DNA from: Druceiella hillmani
Lineage: Eukaryota > Arthropoda > Insecta > Lepidoptera > Hepialidae
Length of the DNA: 64,000 nucleotides
Reading direction: 5' to 3'
Assembly (NCBI GenBank): GCA_039881145.1
Contig: JAYKKI010000087.1
Coordinates: 6,644,001 to 6,708,000, forward strand
Made by a program: the position numbers and the translations under genes
Notes under the pieces: model-generated
Database searches by the model: none
What the model was told of the DNA's origin: nothing
The model's input: the letters and a program-made list of their open reading frames with translations, nothing else
Shown: one piece after another, positions 12,652 through 24,186 of the stretch
How positions within the stretch are numbered: the first letter of the stretch is position 1
How the letters are laid out: each line of letters begins with the position of its first letter

Positions 12652-12777
12652 AAGCGATAAACTCAATATCTTGGAAACATTATAAATATATATAAACAGA
12701 TATAAAAAAGACAGCAACATTAATATATTAAATGAACAACTAAACACAATACCATCACCCATACTTAATATCTCATA
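12652..12777 (+). pseudogene. PLE ORF C-terminal remnant (right arm, mirror copy)
   Basis: The plus-strand translation reads DKLNILETL, a stop, then further codons to NINILNEQLNTIPSPILNIS and a stop. It is the same tail as on the left arm but with an in-frame nonsense codon. Its relation to the left copy shows two independently decaying 3' ends placed in inverted orientation. Confidence 0.6.
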
Positions 12778-13143
12778 GACATAATATGATTAGACAACTT
12801 TGATTCTTCAAGTTGTTTCAGTTCGGTTATAAAATATAATCTAAATAAAAAAAAATAAATAAAATAATGAAATAAAATGGGAAATATGTGTAATTAGTGG
12901 CATAATCTTGTTCCAATCATCAGATACTCTTGCTAATATATAAATATATTACTAAGAATAATATCCATTAAATTTTATTACATACACCGAAACATTTGCA
13001 TTGTATAACCTCATATAATAATATCAATTGAATTTATTACCATCACTAAAATACTTATATATTGTATAACTTTCGAAAATTTCATAAAAACTACACCGCT
13101 CTCCTATAATAAACTCACTGACAGAAGCAGTGGGAAATCCCTC

Positions 13144-14178
13144 AGCGTTTACCATCCCTGGCATTGGACGTTCAATAGACATTTAACTAGATGATAATCC
13201 ACAGTACCTAGATATCAATATGCTAATCATAGAAATAAGTGAGCGCTTTGATGTTTTATAGCAGCTGTTGTCATATATTTATTCATTTCTACGTATATTA
13301 CGTGTTCATTCAAGTGTAAAACACAAGCGGCACGACTAAGAAATACACATATGTGTGTACAACTAACTGGTACATTGAATACAACAAAACGGGTCATATT
13401 ATTCATAGAGGCATTTCTGTGGATCAAACTATTCGGTACACAAAATATTTTGGTAAAAAATGTAATTTTTTTTGAATCCCTGCTTTGAGAGTGATTTTTT
13501 TTAAAAAGGCTGAAAATTTTCTGTAGTTTTCTTACATTGTCTACTTAGTTTATAATAGATACTTTCTTCATTACAACATCTATATTGCATGATATTATGT
13601 TTTTGTGTTGGACTAATTAATATAAATGTCTGAAATTCTTTTAAAAATGCCTTAGTTTATATTACTTTCAAAATTAAAGGAATGGATCAATTGTGGAAAA
13701 GGATATTCTACAATTTTATTTTCAAACCCTTCCAGTCAATGTTCTATATATAGACTCAGGATTGTATAATGTGTTTATGGCTATCGTGTAAATTAATGTA
13801 ACGATGTTATGGGTTGTTGAGTGTTAAGTTGAAAGGGGTTGCAGGTAAGTGGTGTAGCAAGAATTTTTTCGGTTTCTTTTTGAAAATACTCAATAATATT
13901 TTTTGGAAATAATTTATTTTGTAACAACAAAAGATATTTTTTATGATTATCTTATTCTTAATCATAATAAAATTTAAATTTGTATTATCATTATCTTCTT
14001 AAAAAAGGTAGAAAAAATTAATTTACCAGAATATTTCAATTGTTTTTCTTCTAAATGACACTCGTATCGCTTAATATTCCAAAGTCAAATATAGAGTTAG
14101 CGCCGTCGCATGTGCGTACAATATATAGCACTCAACCCTCGCATTAACTTTGAAATGGAGTGTGTGAAATACCTCCGT
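13144..14178. other. Gene-free AT-rich stretch
   Basis: No supported feature. The 66-codon minus-strand frame at 13227-13427 has no recognisable domain. Confidence 0.5.
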
Positions 14179-14365
14179 ATGTATGTGTGTGTGTGTCTAT
14201 CTACTTGTGCCTGTGCCTGTGTATGTGTCTGTTTGTATGTGTGTGTGTGCGTGTGCGTGTGCGTGTGCGTGTGCGTGTGCGTGTGCGTGGCGTGTGCGTG
14301 TGCGTATGCGAGTGCGAGCGCATACGCGCACGCGTATGTCTGTGTATGCGTGTGTGTGTGTGTTT
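14179..14365. repeat. (GT)n / (GCGTGT)n compound microsatellite
   Basis: GT repeats pass into a (CGTGTG)n hexamer array and then into mixed gcgagcgcatacgcgca sequence. It is open in three forward and one reverse frame only because the period is short. Alternating purine-pyrimidine composition makes it a Z-DNA candidate. Confidence 0.9.
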
Positions 14366-14903
14366 AAACTCTTCACTTGACTAGAGATTATAATTTTTAA
14401 CCTATTAAGCGAAATTTCAGACAAAATGATTTTTGCTCAATATTAAAAAAAGTAACACACACGTAGGTGATCCTTTATTTAAAAAACTCGTTCAACCAGC
14501 TTGAAGACGTGCGCGAATCGCTATTGGATATGCCCCCTTCATGTTGTGCGAAATTGCCTTCTGGTATTGGCATTAACATTTATGGCGTTGTGAGCTGTTA
14601 TAAGAATGTTGTTCCTGGCGTGACGTGAAATCGAAAACCTTTTGCCAAAAAAAAATAGGAAAAGGTCATCCAAAAAATTTTGCTTCAAAAATAATAATGA
14701 TAATTCCCATCATAAAGTCATTAAATTCAAACTTGTTAAATACATTTACAGATTCATCTACGTACATATATATTCTTACAGGCATAGTTATATATATGAT
14801 TGCATACGCCGACGTCTACATCTATCACGTTTCATCTTTATTCCTATTTTTAGATGCTTTAACATTAACTCTTCTTAACTTAAGTTCTTAAGACATGTAC
14901 GCT

Positions 14904-14905
<2 letters not shown>
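14366..14905. other. Gene-free stretch with a GC-richer block
   Basis: About 14490-14630 is GC-richer than its surroundings and may be the tail of an old transposon. I could not identify the family on either strand. Confidence 0.35.
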
Positions 14906-14945
<40 letters not shown>

Positions 14946-14966
14946 TTATACATATATATATATTTA
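14906..14966. repeat. (TA)n-rich microsatellite
   Basis: An alternating TA run with minor cat/ttt interruptions, trailing into AT-rich sequence to about 14990. Confidence 0.9.
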
Positions 14967-14990
14967 TGGATATAAATATATATATTACAT

Positions 14991-17239
14991 ATTTTCTACA
15001 TACATATGGGAAGTTTAAATTTAGAGGTTACTTAACTTTTGGCGAATATTCGCTGGAGAATTCATTTAAGATGAAAATAAATTACATGGTTCTTTTAAGT
15101 TCAAACTCAGTGTGTTCTTGCAGTCATAACTATTATATTTGCGTAAATATACATAGGTGATGACACGTTTCTCTCGATCAAATTTCCTTGTCGTTTGGTT
15201 TTGCTTTTTCCCTAGATATTCTAGGAAAGACTGAATTTGAAAAGAAGAGTTTCAGACTCAGTTATAAAATTCTGATCTGGCAGAATAAAGAAGAAAATCT
15301 GATAAAATAGTACGACTTTTGTATAAATGAAATTTTTTTAAGGTTCATTCAGTCCAAAGTAACAATAAATTACTTTTCGTGACGCACATTCTTATTTTTG
15401 ATTTAAACGCACGCGACCGCATCATTTGGAAAAGTTGATGGCATGTTGATGGCTGTTGCAGGCATGAAATACATTTTTGAAATTCATATTAATTCGAAAA
15501 TAACGTTTCAGTGTACCGGCAAACATTGAGACAAGAAACACAAGTCATATGTAAAAATTATAGAAATTTAGATGCGGTATTAGAATACTTTTGCGCAAAC
15601 TTTAATCCAGAATTGATATTCAACCGGATAAATATTATCGATTAATAATCAACTGATACACGTCGAAAGAAAGTACTAACATATTTATGATTAAACTTTA
15701 TGTAAAGAAGTATAGAGTTGATTACTTGCAGACTGTTTAAAAAACAAGACATATTTTTGCATTACTTTAGTGATATATAAATAACTAAGAGTTACATGAC
15801 AAATCGAATGCTTGAAACTTTAATTTTATTTTATTATTTTGCATTAGGTGTTTAAATAAATATGATGATATTTAAGTGTCAGTCATGTTCACTTTAGAAC
15901 TATAGCATCAATAAGTTCATCTGAAAATTTAAGCATAGTTTTTAATAGTTATAGCCATTATAAAGAGCTCATTAATTTTATATCAAACTCATGTTAAATT
16001 TCTATTTTATTATGATTCATATAATTAGCTTTGAGGTTCCTGTCTTGAAACATGTATAAGTGTTACTATACCTCAAAGTCAGAGCAAAGTTACATATAAC
16101 TTATTATAAAACAAAGTTACATATAAATTGACAACTATTTTAAACAGAAGTGGATCTGATGTCACTCCTGATATAGATTATATGAAAGGAAAGATTTTAA
16201 TTTCAGTGAAGCAGAGATATATTTCAGTTTCAACATATCTACGCTCAAGACAAGCCTTCCTTTGCAAAGATGTATTTTCAACAAACTTACGAATTATATA
16301 CAAAAATACGAACCATGAGTTTTTTGTGAAAATATTATTTTCTGCTTCTATTTTTTTACGTAATCGATATATTTCTCAAGATTCAGCGTTATCGTAAAAT
16401 CGCGCTTATGTGACAGTTCGTTTTGTATTGCTTTGGATTTGAGAATTTATTGATTCTAGCGAAATGGCTTATGGAAAATTTAAGAGAGCTGATTCGTTCG
16501 AATTTTTGGTGCCTTACGCAATATTTGATCAACACTAAGAGATATAGATATTTTAAAGTAAACTTGAAGCATTATTCTTAAAAAATCATGAAGACCAACT
16601 CTCTTCTCAATAATTTGAAATAAACCATTAACAAAATATGCCTTACCTAGTTTGATTGTGACTGACATTAATATGGTAATATCAGTTTATAAATATAACG
16701 AGAAACCAAAATAAAAGAAAAAATAAATTTACGATATGTTGCATAACGGTTACAGAAATTGTATTAAATCATTGGTCAACTCAACGTAACATAATCTAGA
16801 AGCACTAATAAAATATAATAATAAAAAAGAGCCTGACTCACGTATCAACGATTCCATACCGAAATTATTTTACGTATTATAAGTCGTCGCTAAAATTCCC
16901 GTATTAAGTCGAAAAGCTTTATTTTTGCTAAGATTAATATACATTTTTGAATACATGTTAACTGAAATTATGAAAATAATATCCTTGAGACCCTTGCGAT
17001 TAACCCTGTTTCGTAATCTTAAAGCCATTTTTTGCATATTTAATTCAATCGCTCTCCAATAAAAATTTCAGACCTTTATATTACTTTAAATATTTAGTGT
17101 TGATATTTATGCAGGTTAATATGTTTTATTACTACGCTAAATATTTAGTTTCTAGGTCAAGCAGTTTCTCAGGAAAGTGACTGTGACAGATGGGCAAAGA
17201 GTACGACAGAGGGGCACGGAATTGATGGTACCCAAAAAT
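14991..17239. other. Gene-free AT-rich stretch
   Basis: No supported feature. Frames of 64-89 codons at 14966, 16128 and 16480 show no known motif and have AT-driven composition. Confidence 0.5.
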
Positions 17240-17335
17240 ATATGTTTGTGAATTTTTTGAGTTCCGTATCTCAAAAAAATAGAAGCATTAAAATATCACT
17301 CACGCGTCCGTCTGTTTGTGGTCTTATCAGAAATC
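17240..17335 (-). mobile_element. Invertebrate interspersed-repeat 3' tail module
   Basis: The minus strand reads aacagacggacgcgtgagtg and later gatacggaactcaaaaaa. Many invertebrate SINE/LINE-type repeats carry a tail of the form cagacggac...ggtacggaaccctaaaaa. A second, opposite copy is at 27985-28120. The parent family cannot be assigned without comparison. Confidence 0.4.
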
Positions 17336-20300
17336 GCTTCACTTGATGTAAATAAAGACGCCGAGGTGACATGTGTGTTTGCATTATTCCATCATAAGAC
17401 CGACACCAATTTTGCTGAACTTTAATAAATAAACAATATCTAAAACGTTTTACTCTATTTCTTCATTAATTTCAAAATATTCACCTCTAACATACAAAAT
17501 AATAAATATTTTATTTTAAGTAGCATTACTTGCCTTATTTTCATCTTTCTATATTTTTATTGCTTTATAACTAAACTAAATATATATTAATATTACTTAA
17601 GGTCCAACGAAAAATGAGAATACGATACTCATTCCCACACAAAACTGGAAATGCGTCTTTTGCCAGTTCGGAGAAATGAGAGAGCCAGGATGCACGTTGT
17701 CGTAAATGTAAATTTTTGAGGTCCCCTGTAATACTAACACTTTAAAAAGCCTAAAATTTTCAAAATAAGTCTAACATTTTTAGGAAAAAATTTCGAGCCG
17801 GAAATGGAAGTATATCTGCCTGTATTAAGTACTATAACTACTTTTCACTTAATTTGTTTTCAAATATATTTCAAAAGCCATAAATAATTTATTTACATTG
17901 TTTTGTTAAATATGAAAGGAAAATTATTAATATTAATGGAACTTATTAGAAATCATTACTTACCATTTTATTTAAACCTGTAAAACTAATTGAATTCAAG
18001 GAGATCTAAGAGAAGGTAATGAAATATATAACGCTTACATTTAAAACGCCAAACTTTTGGAAAGCCCGTCAGATATAAACATTGACAAATATATAAAGTA
18101 ACAATCAAATGAATTAGATGCAACCATTGTATGTCGGTGAAATTTAAAAAAAATTACACGTCTAAACTATATGTGTACGTTTACTCTAAATCGTTAAAAT
18201 GTTTTAATACCTCGACTTTATCGTTGCCAAATTAAAAGCCAAAAACATCTAACTCATACAAAATGTAATTATATTTATTGAAGGTAAAAAATTTACTTCA
18301 AGAAGATTAGCATCGACATCGTATCCTTTTTTCGGCAGATATTTCACTGTCCTCGCTCGAAATATTCTGATAGCCTATGCTTTGAATTAACCTTACTATT
18401 TTTTTGCAATTACTAAATACATTTTGCTGGTAAAGAAAAAATATTTTATTGTCCCACTGGAGTGAGCCAGGATTATCTTTTTACTGTCCAAATTTTTTTA
18501 GTTTTTCAAGGACTGAAAACGGATTTTTTCACTTTTTCTATTAAATTATTTTGCACAAAAAAAAACATTTTCTCCTTTCCAATTGTTTTGACTTCCAAAT
18601 ACAAGAAATATGTAAATAAGTACAGTTACTTAATTCCAAGTTCATTTATATGTTCAATTAGAACACCATTCGTTGAAATAATCGACCACGCAGTTGAGTC
18701 TGGCTCACAAGTAAAGAAATAAACTTGTGTAAATACCAACCGTATTAAATGGAGACACAAATTATCTACATTCGTTATAATTGTGCTAGCATAATTTCAA
18801 AGGTGTTTAGTAACTGGAATGAATTTTAAAAATTGCCTTTAAAAAAGGAATTAAATTTTATGGACCGAGTAAAAAAGGAATTTTAATTTTATGGATAATT
18901 AATTACTAGCAAATCAGTTCTGAGGACTTACAACCAAAAATAATCATTCTTTTGAATTTTAAACTAATATGGAAGGTGGAAAAGTTTGTTTGCTTATGCC
19001 TTTGATTGCCCTGAAAACTTGTTTTAATAGAAAACCTACGCTGTGGGAAAGTTTATATAAAGGCTATGCACCATCAGTGTAATAGAAAAAGTAGAGCAGT
19101 GGCGAAAAATAAAAAGTGATTCGTGACGGACTCTATAAACGGTGCAAAGCAGAGAGTGACTGGTTTATATTTGACTTAGCATCTCAGATATGCCGAGTAT
19201 TTGAATTTGAAATGAGTTAGTCTGAAAAGGTTAAGAAAAAACTTCACCAAAATACGCTGATGGTAATGAAGGTAAATAATATACATGTTTACTCGTGTGT
19301 ACATATAAAAGTAGACAATTAATATTAGCTTGGTTATCAAATTTAATTTTACATCAGAAACGTGAAACTATATTTGTTACCTTTATCTAGTTAGACATTT
19401 CCTCGTGTTTGGTTTTAATAGAGTATTCATTAATATATGAATTTATAGATTTAATAAGGTTATTTTCTAAGTGAGAAATAAAAATATAATTTAAGAAAAT
19501 TATAATAATTTGAAAAAGTAGTTAGAGTGTTATGTATATTATATGAATATATAGGAATGAAGAAAAAATGGAAAAGTAATATTATCCTCTCAAAAATTGT
19601 ATTTCCTCCAAAATACTAAAATTATATCAAAATACAAAAAAGCTATGTTAGTTGTAAAAAGTATTAGCGTACTCTCTCAGTCACCATAAATGTTCAACTC
19701 TATAGTGATAAAACAATCACAACCCGGTTAACATGCATTTGAGTCCAATAAAATGAAAATTATTTTACACGAAAGGGTTTGCCTTTTAGCAATCTAACTT
19801 AAATTACGTCTTTTTAAAAAAAATCCATTCATACGTTTTATTTTACGTCAGTTTAAAAATTAATGTGTTTCTTATTTCTTTTGTGATTGTATATATATCT
19901 TCATTGTTGTAGGAAACTAACTCATTCGAGTTATTTTTAAATGGATTCAAGTGAGCATATAATATACACACTTTAAGCAACATATTGTAACCAATGAATT
20001 TAAAGACATAAAACACAGTTGAAATAAACTTTTTTATTGTTCTTAGCTCTGTTGTTATCCTGAACCATTGTATCAAGTTTATCCCAGACTTACTTATCGT
20101 ATTAGTTGAGTAGCTCTGAAAATTTGTCACTGGCCAACATTTATTTATTTTAGGATAAACTTGCCACCTTGAAAATCTTCCCTTATTATTATTTTGCAAA
20201 AGTATAATGGAGGATAATATGACATATCTATCAGGAAACGATCGTAAAGAGTATATTATCTTTACAAGTAATCATTATTTTCCATTAATTTACGTCCATA

Positions 20301-22415
20301 ACGTATTATTCATATGCAAATTTGCTTTTATTAAAATTTTCATTTTTATACTATTCAATGTGTTCAATAATTAAAAAAATTAAGGATATTTTATTATTAT
20401 ATTAGGTACATTCTATAATTGTTATAATATAATGAATTCTCACAATATCATTATTTTAGATTAAATGAAGTTACACTTTTGGTGACTATAGGCGACGTAA
20501 CACTATGTATTATTATCTGATACTCATATCCTTGTTAAAATTGTGATTAAATAAATTCCCGTTATATATAATAAGCTTGCCTGACAAAAAGTACGAAATA
20601 TACCATATATCTAATTTCTGCAGCTAATGGCTTGTATATTTAACTATAATTCATCACATTGTTTGAAAATTTGTTAATTTTCAGACAATGTGAACCGATT
20701 CGTTAACGTTATTAATGTTTTAATAAAATACCGAATATAAAAATTATAACGGGCCATCAAACGCAAAAACTTTAGATCAATTTTAGGGCTGACCTTTCAA
20801 TGTCTCGTTGGTGGTGCTTCAATTTGCATATTTATCCGTGTCAAATTATATTAGTATTAAATAATTTTAAATTGCCAATATTTTCAAAAGTAAATTTCTT
20901 TATTTGTAATAGCAGAGTGTAAATAGGCAGCAACATAAGATGCGCTACGGACGCATTTTGTGTTGCTAAGTGCGTCCACACTGCATATTATGTTGAGCTC
21001 AATTACATATTATATTATAAAAAGTTAAATTGTCAATTAATGAATAAAGTCTGTCTACTTGATTTGTGAAATACTTTGTTATTTTGCACATATGCTAAGA
21101 TTATCCAGGCAAATAAATTTATTTTTCTTTAATTTTAATTTGAAAAGTTTACTAACAAAGAGTTTACGAATGACACTTTTGACCAGTCTTGAATGCAGTT
21201 TGGCATAAACGTTTCCTTCATACGGTATAACTAGTAATTAATTTCTTTCAAAATGTTTAAATTGAGAAAAAAACCTAAGGCAGGATGTTGTGGATATAAT
21301 TTATTTATTAGTTCATTTAAATTAATAAATTTTCGACATAAATGGAAATATACGACCTCCATGTTATTGGTGGTGGTTTATGAGTTTACCATTTAATGTA
21401 TTTAAGATATTTATTCCTAAGTCTAATAGTCCATGTAAATATAACGTGGTATAATATATGGTGGTTTCACAGAATTATAATAAGGCCTTCACCTTATTAG
21501 CAAAGTGCCTAAATGTTAAAAGCTAATGCGGGCATTGCTGTAAAGTGTCTTACATTTTATGCACTAATGTAAGTTGTGCAATACTATGAAGAAGTTGAAA
21601 AAAATGAAATTGAAAATAGATTTTAATGGAGAAAATCTAAATCCTGAGATTTGTGGGTGAAAGTAGAAAGTCAACATCAGAATTTCAAACATTTTCAATA
21701 ATCGGAAATAAATAAATGGTACATTCATTAGTATCTTCAATTTAATTAATGTGTCGATCGTAAATTCCATTATTCAAAATATTTATTGATTTTTAAAGCT
21801 CATGGAAATTTTGCTTATAGTCAACAAATTAATTGCAACTAAGCCTTCGCTTTATAAAATTTAAAAAAACTTAATTGCAACAGAGAAAGTAGATTTTTTG
21901 TTATGTTGTAAGTTTACAATCATTTCCATGAAAGAAGGCCTTTTCGCCTAAGGTCTTTTTATTGCTGAAGTCTCGTTGGGCTTTATGTACCTTGATCGCA
22001 AAAACTTACCATGTTCTAAAAAAATGAGATATGTATTATAATGATATGCCTTCATAAGAAGATGTCTAAAAATGTATAAGAAATTATGTTCAAGTATTGA
22101 AAAGAAATGACTTTGCGATGAACACAGTATTTGCTTAAAAATAAATAATTAATTTCAATTTAAATTTAAAAGAAAATTGAAATTAAATTTTACCTTATTC
22201 ACTAAATAAACCAGAACTAAATTCAATAAAATATAATTGTAAAATAATAAAAAATTATGAGGAAAAAAGAAATGCTGAACAATAAATTGGAGTAATTTAT
22301 GATCCAGCAATGTTCTCATAACTATAACAATATATAGTTTCTACCAATTACACCGACGAAATTCGATAATATTGACACTAGTAGTCACTATGCATATAGC
22401 AGAGTCATGTATTAA
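17336..22415. other. Gene-free AT-rich stretch
   Basis: The longest open frame is 118 codons on the minus strand (19843-20199). It has no signal peptide, known domain or splice context. Around 20930-21000 a block with gcgctacggacgcattttg and agtgcgtccacactgc resembles the ends of cut-and-paste transposons, but I could not find a partner terminus. Confidence 0.45.
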
Positions 22416-24186
22416 ATATAAGGGATTCGCCTGGATAATTTCAATACATCGTACATAAATTTCGTAGGCTCTGACAATAAAAAGAATGAGGTATAAAAAA
22501 TCAGGCATCTATTAGTCACCCAAATGATCCAATTCTTCTTATCTTGGGCATGATTGAAACGTGTTTCTGTGAAAAATATAATTGTTTTACTTTGGAACGG
22601 CAATTCAGACAGTGATATTTTTTTTTTGAAAACAAATCTCTTTGTTAAAACTAATACTCGCATTCGACAAGAACTACCATACTCATATATAAACCTCTAC
22701 CTTTATGAGCTGAAAAATTCCACAGCTATTAACTTCATAATTTTAAAACAATTTTAGGCTGAAAGTGTTCGTTTTTTGTTCAAACGTTTTCACAAATATT
22801 GTAATAACTTAAACAAAATAATTAAAATTTAAATGTAATTATTTCAATAATAATTCCAAATCCCGCATCTTGCATTTTCGATTATTGTCCAGTCACTTAC
22901 TACAGACTATGTCTTTGAGAGATCAATATTAAAACCAAAATATTGTCAAATAATTTTCTCAAAGTAATTTTATCTTTGCGCAAATATGTGGAAATTAGAC
23001 GGGAGGGAATTATCTTATTATGAATGTTAAGCATTTTAATATTTTGTTACATTAGAATGCATAAAGTGTCGTAAAGTTACTCTCCGAATTATTTCATTTT
23101 TATAACTCATCCTGATACAGTATATTTAGCAAATACATTAACACATTAATAAAATAAGTACGCTGGAATAGACCATTTATATTTTTTCCACAGTATCCGT
23201 GAAGTTGTTTATTTTTCTTTCCTTTTATTTTTATGTCAAGAAATATATAGTGCAACTCAACGTTAATTTTACTTATAGTGATCGTTCAAAAGCAAGTTTC
23301 AAATAGACGTGAAAATATATTGGCTTACGTATTGATATCAGCAGACCTGTAATCTTATGTATAAATAAAATAGGGACAGTAGTCAGATGAAACGAGTGAG
23401 TTGTTTATGAAAATTTTTACTAATTAACAAATGGTGACAATTCTATTTCATTTATTTCTCTACTGATTTTTTGATCTTTTCCAACTCACAGATTTACCAA
23501 CAGCGCTGGGAATATCGGAGTACTATAGGGATACATTTTTATAAAACGCAGTACAAAGGATAATAAATAACAGATAAAATGTAAAGAAATTCGAAAAAAC
23601 ATCAGTGAAACTAGTGATCAATTTGGAACCACCAGCCAACTCAATAAGCCTATTTTTAAAGCGGTAAAGGGAACAGAAAAATATCAAAATAGGTGCATCT
23701 CGTAATACGGTGCTAAATAATTAGTTCATGGAAGTCAGGTGAACGCCGTAGGAAATTGATGACCCGTCTAGACAGGTGAAGTAAACTATGACATTGTCCT
23801 TTCGTGTAACAACTAGGAACATAAAGGACTACTAAAATCAATATCGAGGGGATAATACCGTAATGATTTAATAATTTAAAAAGAAAATATATCACCAAAT
23901 GTAACTCTTGCCTGATTTGAAAGTGATTACATCCAGTTATACCCATTTCAAATCTTAAGGGAATAAATAAGGATGATACCTATAAATGTATTTAATGCAC
24001 TTGAACTTTTTAACAAAAATTTCTCCAGCACGAGGATATAGGTGCTTCATATAGATATAAAATGACTGCACTCGTTTCAAAAACATAGAGATATACAAAG
24101 TCACAATTCACTTAATGACATGAAAATTTTATATTAGCGAAATTTATGTACAATATATTGAAATTATCCAGGCGAATCCCTTATAT
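22416..24186. mobile_element. 1.77-kb element with 49-bp terminal inverted repeats
   Basis: Left 22416-22464 and right 24138-24186 are inverted copies. Each begins atataagggattcgcctgg, continues gataatttcaata, then gtacataaatttcg, with only a few mismatches. TA dinucleotides lie at both outer ends, compatible with Tc1/mariner-type insertion. The size also suits that superfamily. The interior is badly decayed, with no intact transposase. Confidence 0.65.
23685..23790 (+). pseudogene. Possible Tc1-like helix-turn-helix remnant
   Basis: Conceptual translation, allowing frame changes, gives IGASRNTV followed by SGERRRKLMTRLDR. This resembles the second HTH and GRPRKLTxRDDR linker of Tc1-type transposases. 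Several stops and shifts interrupt it. It lies only about 0.5 kb from the right end of the TIR element, too close for a full ORF downstream, so a deletion would have to be assumed. Confidence 0.3.

Larger units (their letters stand above)
12031..13143. mobile_element. Penelope-like 3' ends in a 1.1-kb palindrome
   Basis: Two copies of a PLE 3' region face each other in inverted orientation. The left arm (about 12070-12580) is read on the minus strand and the right arm (about 12652-13143) on the plus strand. Shared blocks in mirror order include the interrupted C-terminal ORF, ttgtttcag(c/t)tcgg, an A-rich stretch, aaaatggg(c/a)aatatgt, attagtggc/tac, caaatgtttcggtgtatg and gagcggtgta. The arms are diverged but co-linear, separated by about 70 bp that belongs only to the longer left copy. 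A third copy of the untranslated part lies at 58836-59145. Confidence 0.8.

Noticed and set aside
14110..14424. Four overlapping Cys/Val- and His/Thr-rich frames
   Set aside because: Artefacts of the (GT)n/(GCGTGT)n array, open in many frames because the repeat has few stop codons.
19843..20199. 118-codon minus-strand frame
   Set aside because: No recognised motif, membrane segment or splice context, and in 64 kb of AT-rich DNA a frame of this size can occur by chance. It could be rechecked by homology search.
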